A stretch of DNA of 64,000 nucleotides, from positions 34,052,753 to 34,116,752 of the forward strand of contig NC_068349.1 in NCBI RefSeq assembly GCF_014633365.1, given 5' to 3'. The stretch comes from Diospyros lotus (Eukaryota; Streptophyta; Magnoliopsida; Ericales; Ebenaceae). The translations under genes were made by a program, and so were the position numbers. The notes beneath the pieces were generated by a model. The model did not search any database. It saw only the letters and a list, made by a program, of their open reading frames with translations, and was not told the origin of the DNA. Shown one piece after another: positions 63,011 to 64,000 of this stretch (within the stretch, counting starts at the first letter, position 1; each line of letters begins with the position of its first letter).

Positions 63011-63136
63011 GGAATGAAACAATACCAGCTGGATACCTCTTGGGCTGAATGTATGCAAAGAACTCCCTGGTTAAGCATGCTTGACTTGGGAAAATCCAAG
63101 GATGGGTGACCCCCCTGAGAAGTTCGCGTAGGCCCA
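63011..63136 (+). ncRNA. 5S rRNA-like sequence in the left Cassandra LTR
   Basis: It resembles plant 5S rRNA from an ATACCAGC start through an A-box-like GGTTAAGCATGCTTGA (63069-63084) to a C-box AAGGATGGGTGACC (63098-63111), then GAGAAGTTC. The internal RNA polymerase III control boxes are largely kept, so transcription by Pol III is conceivable. It is part of the LTR, not an rDNA array gene. Confidence 0.8.
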
Positions 63137-63423
63137 TTAGGGTAAGTTGTTCTGGTCCTTCTTATCTCTCGATGCGGGATGTTACAGGTGGTATCAGAGC
63201 CGACCCTTGGAGAAGGCGGTCCAATAAGGGTGGGGAGTGGCGCTGGGGCACGAGACCTGATCAAGGAGCGACTCCTGGTAGGCTTCTAGGATGGCAGCCT
63301 CCCAAAGAGAGAGGGTCTGAGACCAGTTGTAAGGTCGCATGACGAGGACGTCATGTGTTAAGGGGGGAAGAATGTAATACCCTAAGAGCCCAGAGGAAGA
63401 TAGTATATATCGAGAATAAGTAA

Positions 63424-63549
63424 GAAAGGAAACAATACCAGCTGGATACCTTTTGGGCTGAATATAGGCAAAAAACTCCCGGATTAAGCGTGCTTAACCT
63501 GGGGAAATCCAAGGATGGGTGACCCCCCTGGGAAGTTCACGTAGGCCCA
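63424..63549 (+). ncRNA. 5S rRNA-like sequence in the right Cassandra LTR
   Basis: This is the same 5S-like block in the second LTR. Its A-box-like stretch ATTAAGCGTGCTTAA is closer to the genuine 5S sequence (GTTAAGCGTGCTT) than the left copy. The C-box AAGGATGGGTGACC is intact, and GGGAAGTTC also matches 5S better here. Confidence 0.8.
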
Positions 63550-63604
63550 TCAGGGTAAGTTGTTCGGGTCATTCCTATCGCTCGATGCGACATGTTACAA
63601 AAAG

Positions 63605-64000
63605 GCAAGCATCCATCTTCATTTCTTCTATTTTTTAATGCAAGTTATATCCATATGAGTAATCCAAGTTCATATATTCATATCCTCAATGGTGTTTTGA
63701 AAACTTAAGTTAAATGGTTTGTCTCCATCTTTTCTCAAATGTGGGTTTCTTTCAAAGAGGTCATTGAGTCTTGTTTTTGGTCTCTATGGGGCTTGTTTTC
63801 CCTATATTTTCTTCAAGAAATGGCAATTTGGGGGTTAAGAGTTTAGCTATGGATGATTTTGGGTGGTTAGTGCTCATTTGCACTTTGGGTTGCGTTAAGT
63901 CGACTTGTTTAAGGGTTAAGTCGACTTAGCCAAACCCAATTTCTTTTGGTCATTTTTCTCCATTTTCGGCCAAGTCGACTCGTCTAGGAGGTCAAGTCGA
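63605..64000. other. Spacer to window end with repeated AAGTCGAC words
   Basis: I see no gene. AAGTCGAC occurs four times between about 63897 and 64000, alternating with TTAGCCAA/GGCCAAG words. This may be the start of a repeat that continues past the window. Confidence 0.4.

Larger units (their letters stand above)
62960..63599 (+). mobile_element. Complete Cassandra-like TRIM retrotransposon (640 bp)
   Basis: The LTRs are 62960-63186 and 63373-63599, both 227 bp, beginning TGTAATACCC and ending GTTACA. The duplication AAAAG flanks the element at 62955-62959 and 63600-63604. The primer binding site TGGTATCAGAGC at 63189-63200 is a perfect initiator-Met match. The polypurine tract AGGGGGGAAGAA lies just before the second LTR. 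The 186-bp internal region has no protein-coding role. Each LTR contains sequence resembling 5S rRNA, which is the defining mark of Cassandra TRIMs. By eye the LTRs differ at about 26 of 227 positions, so the insertion is not recent. It depends on other elements' enzymes for movement. Confidence 0.92.

Noticed and set aside
63011..63549. Genuine 5S rDNA array
   Set aside because: The two 5S-like blocks are inside LTRs with primer site, polypurine tract and target duplication, and they differ from 5S at many positions.
63897..64000. Repeated GTCGAC palindromes as a cloning artefact
   Set aside because: They are embedded in varied plant-like sequence without vector features; more likely the edge of a native repeat.

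Overview
The window is nuclear DNA of a flowering plant, most likely a dicot. The evidence is GT-AG spliced genes, AT-rich spacers, plant ribosomal-gene promoter motifs, tRNA-derived SINEs, Ty3/Gypsy LTR elements primed by initiator-Met tRNA, and a Cassandra-type TRIM carrying 5S rRNA-like sequence. I cannot name the species.

Five protein-coding genes can be reconstructed exon by exon: (1) 60S ribosomal protein L37a/eL43 on +, 2317-5321, 5 exons, 92 aa; (2) a MORN-repeat membrane protein on -, 20386-7010, 3 exons, 511 aa, with an 11.0-kb intron full of retrotransposons; (3) casein kinase 2 regulatory beta subunit on -, 32589-23498, 5 exons, 296 aa; (4) and (5) two tandem cytochrome P450s of the CYP714 type on +, 37589-41385 (529 aa) and 48768-57567 (525 aa). 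The two P450s share the same five-exon structure, and exons 1, 2, 3 and 5 are identical in length.

The layout is: 1-2.1 kb AT-rich spacer with a foldback MITE; 2.1-5.5 kb RPL37A; 6.0-6.8 kb two SINEs in opposite orientation, each with a perfect target-site duplication (TSD); 7.0-20.6 kb MORN gene with two LTR elements carrying complementary deletions and a nest of further insertions; 20.6-23.5 kb AT-rich spacer; 23.5-33.0 kb CK2 beta gene with LINE and LTR relics in its introns; 33-37.1 kb spacer with a CACTA-like insertion between 41-bp repeats; 37.1-41.4 kb first P450, with a 184-bp foldback element just upstream of its TATA box; 41.4-48.7 kb spacer; 48.8-57.6 kb second P450 with a Gypsy relic in intron 2; 57.6-62.9 kb AT-rich spacer; 62.96-63.60 kb complete Cassandra-like TRIM.

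The genes do not form a pathway. RPL37A and CK2 beta are housekeeping genes, and both carry telo-box and site II motifs upstream. The P450 pair is a local duplication of the kind that acts on gibberellins or triterpenoids. The second copy appears to have lost its ancestral intron-3 acceptor. Much of the interest lies in the repeats: the 5S-bearing TRIM, the complementary LTR deletions, the four-level nest, the foldback families, and repeated long C/G homopolymers.
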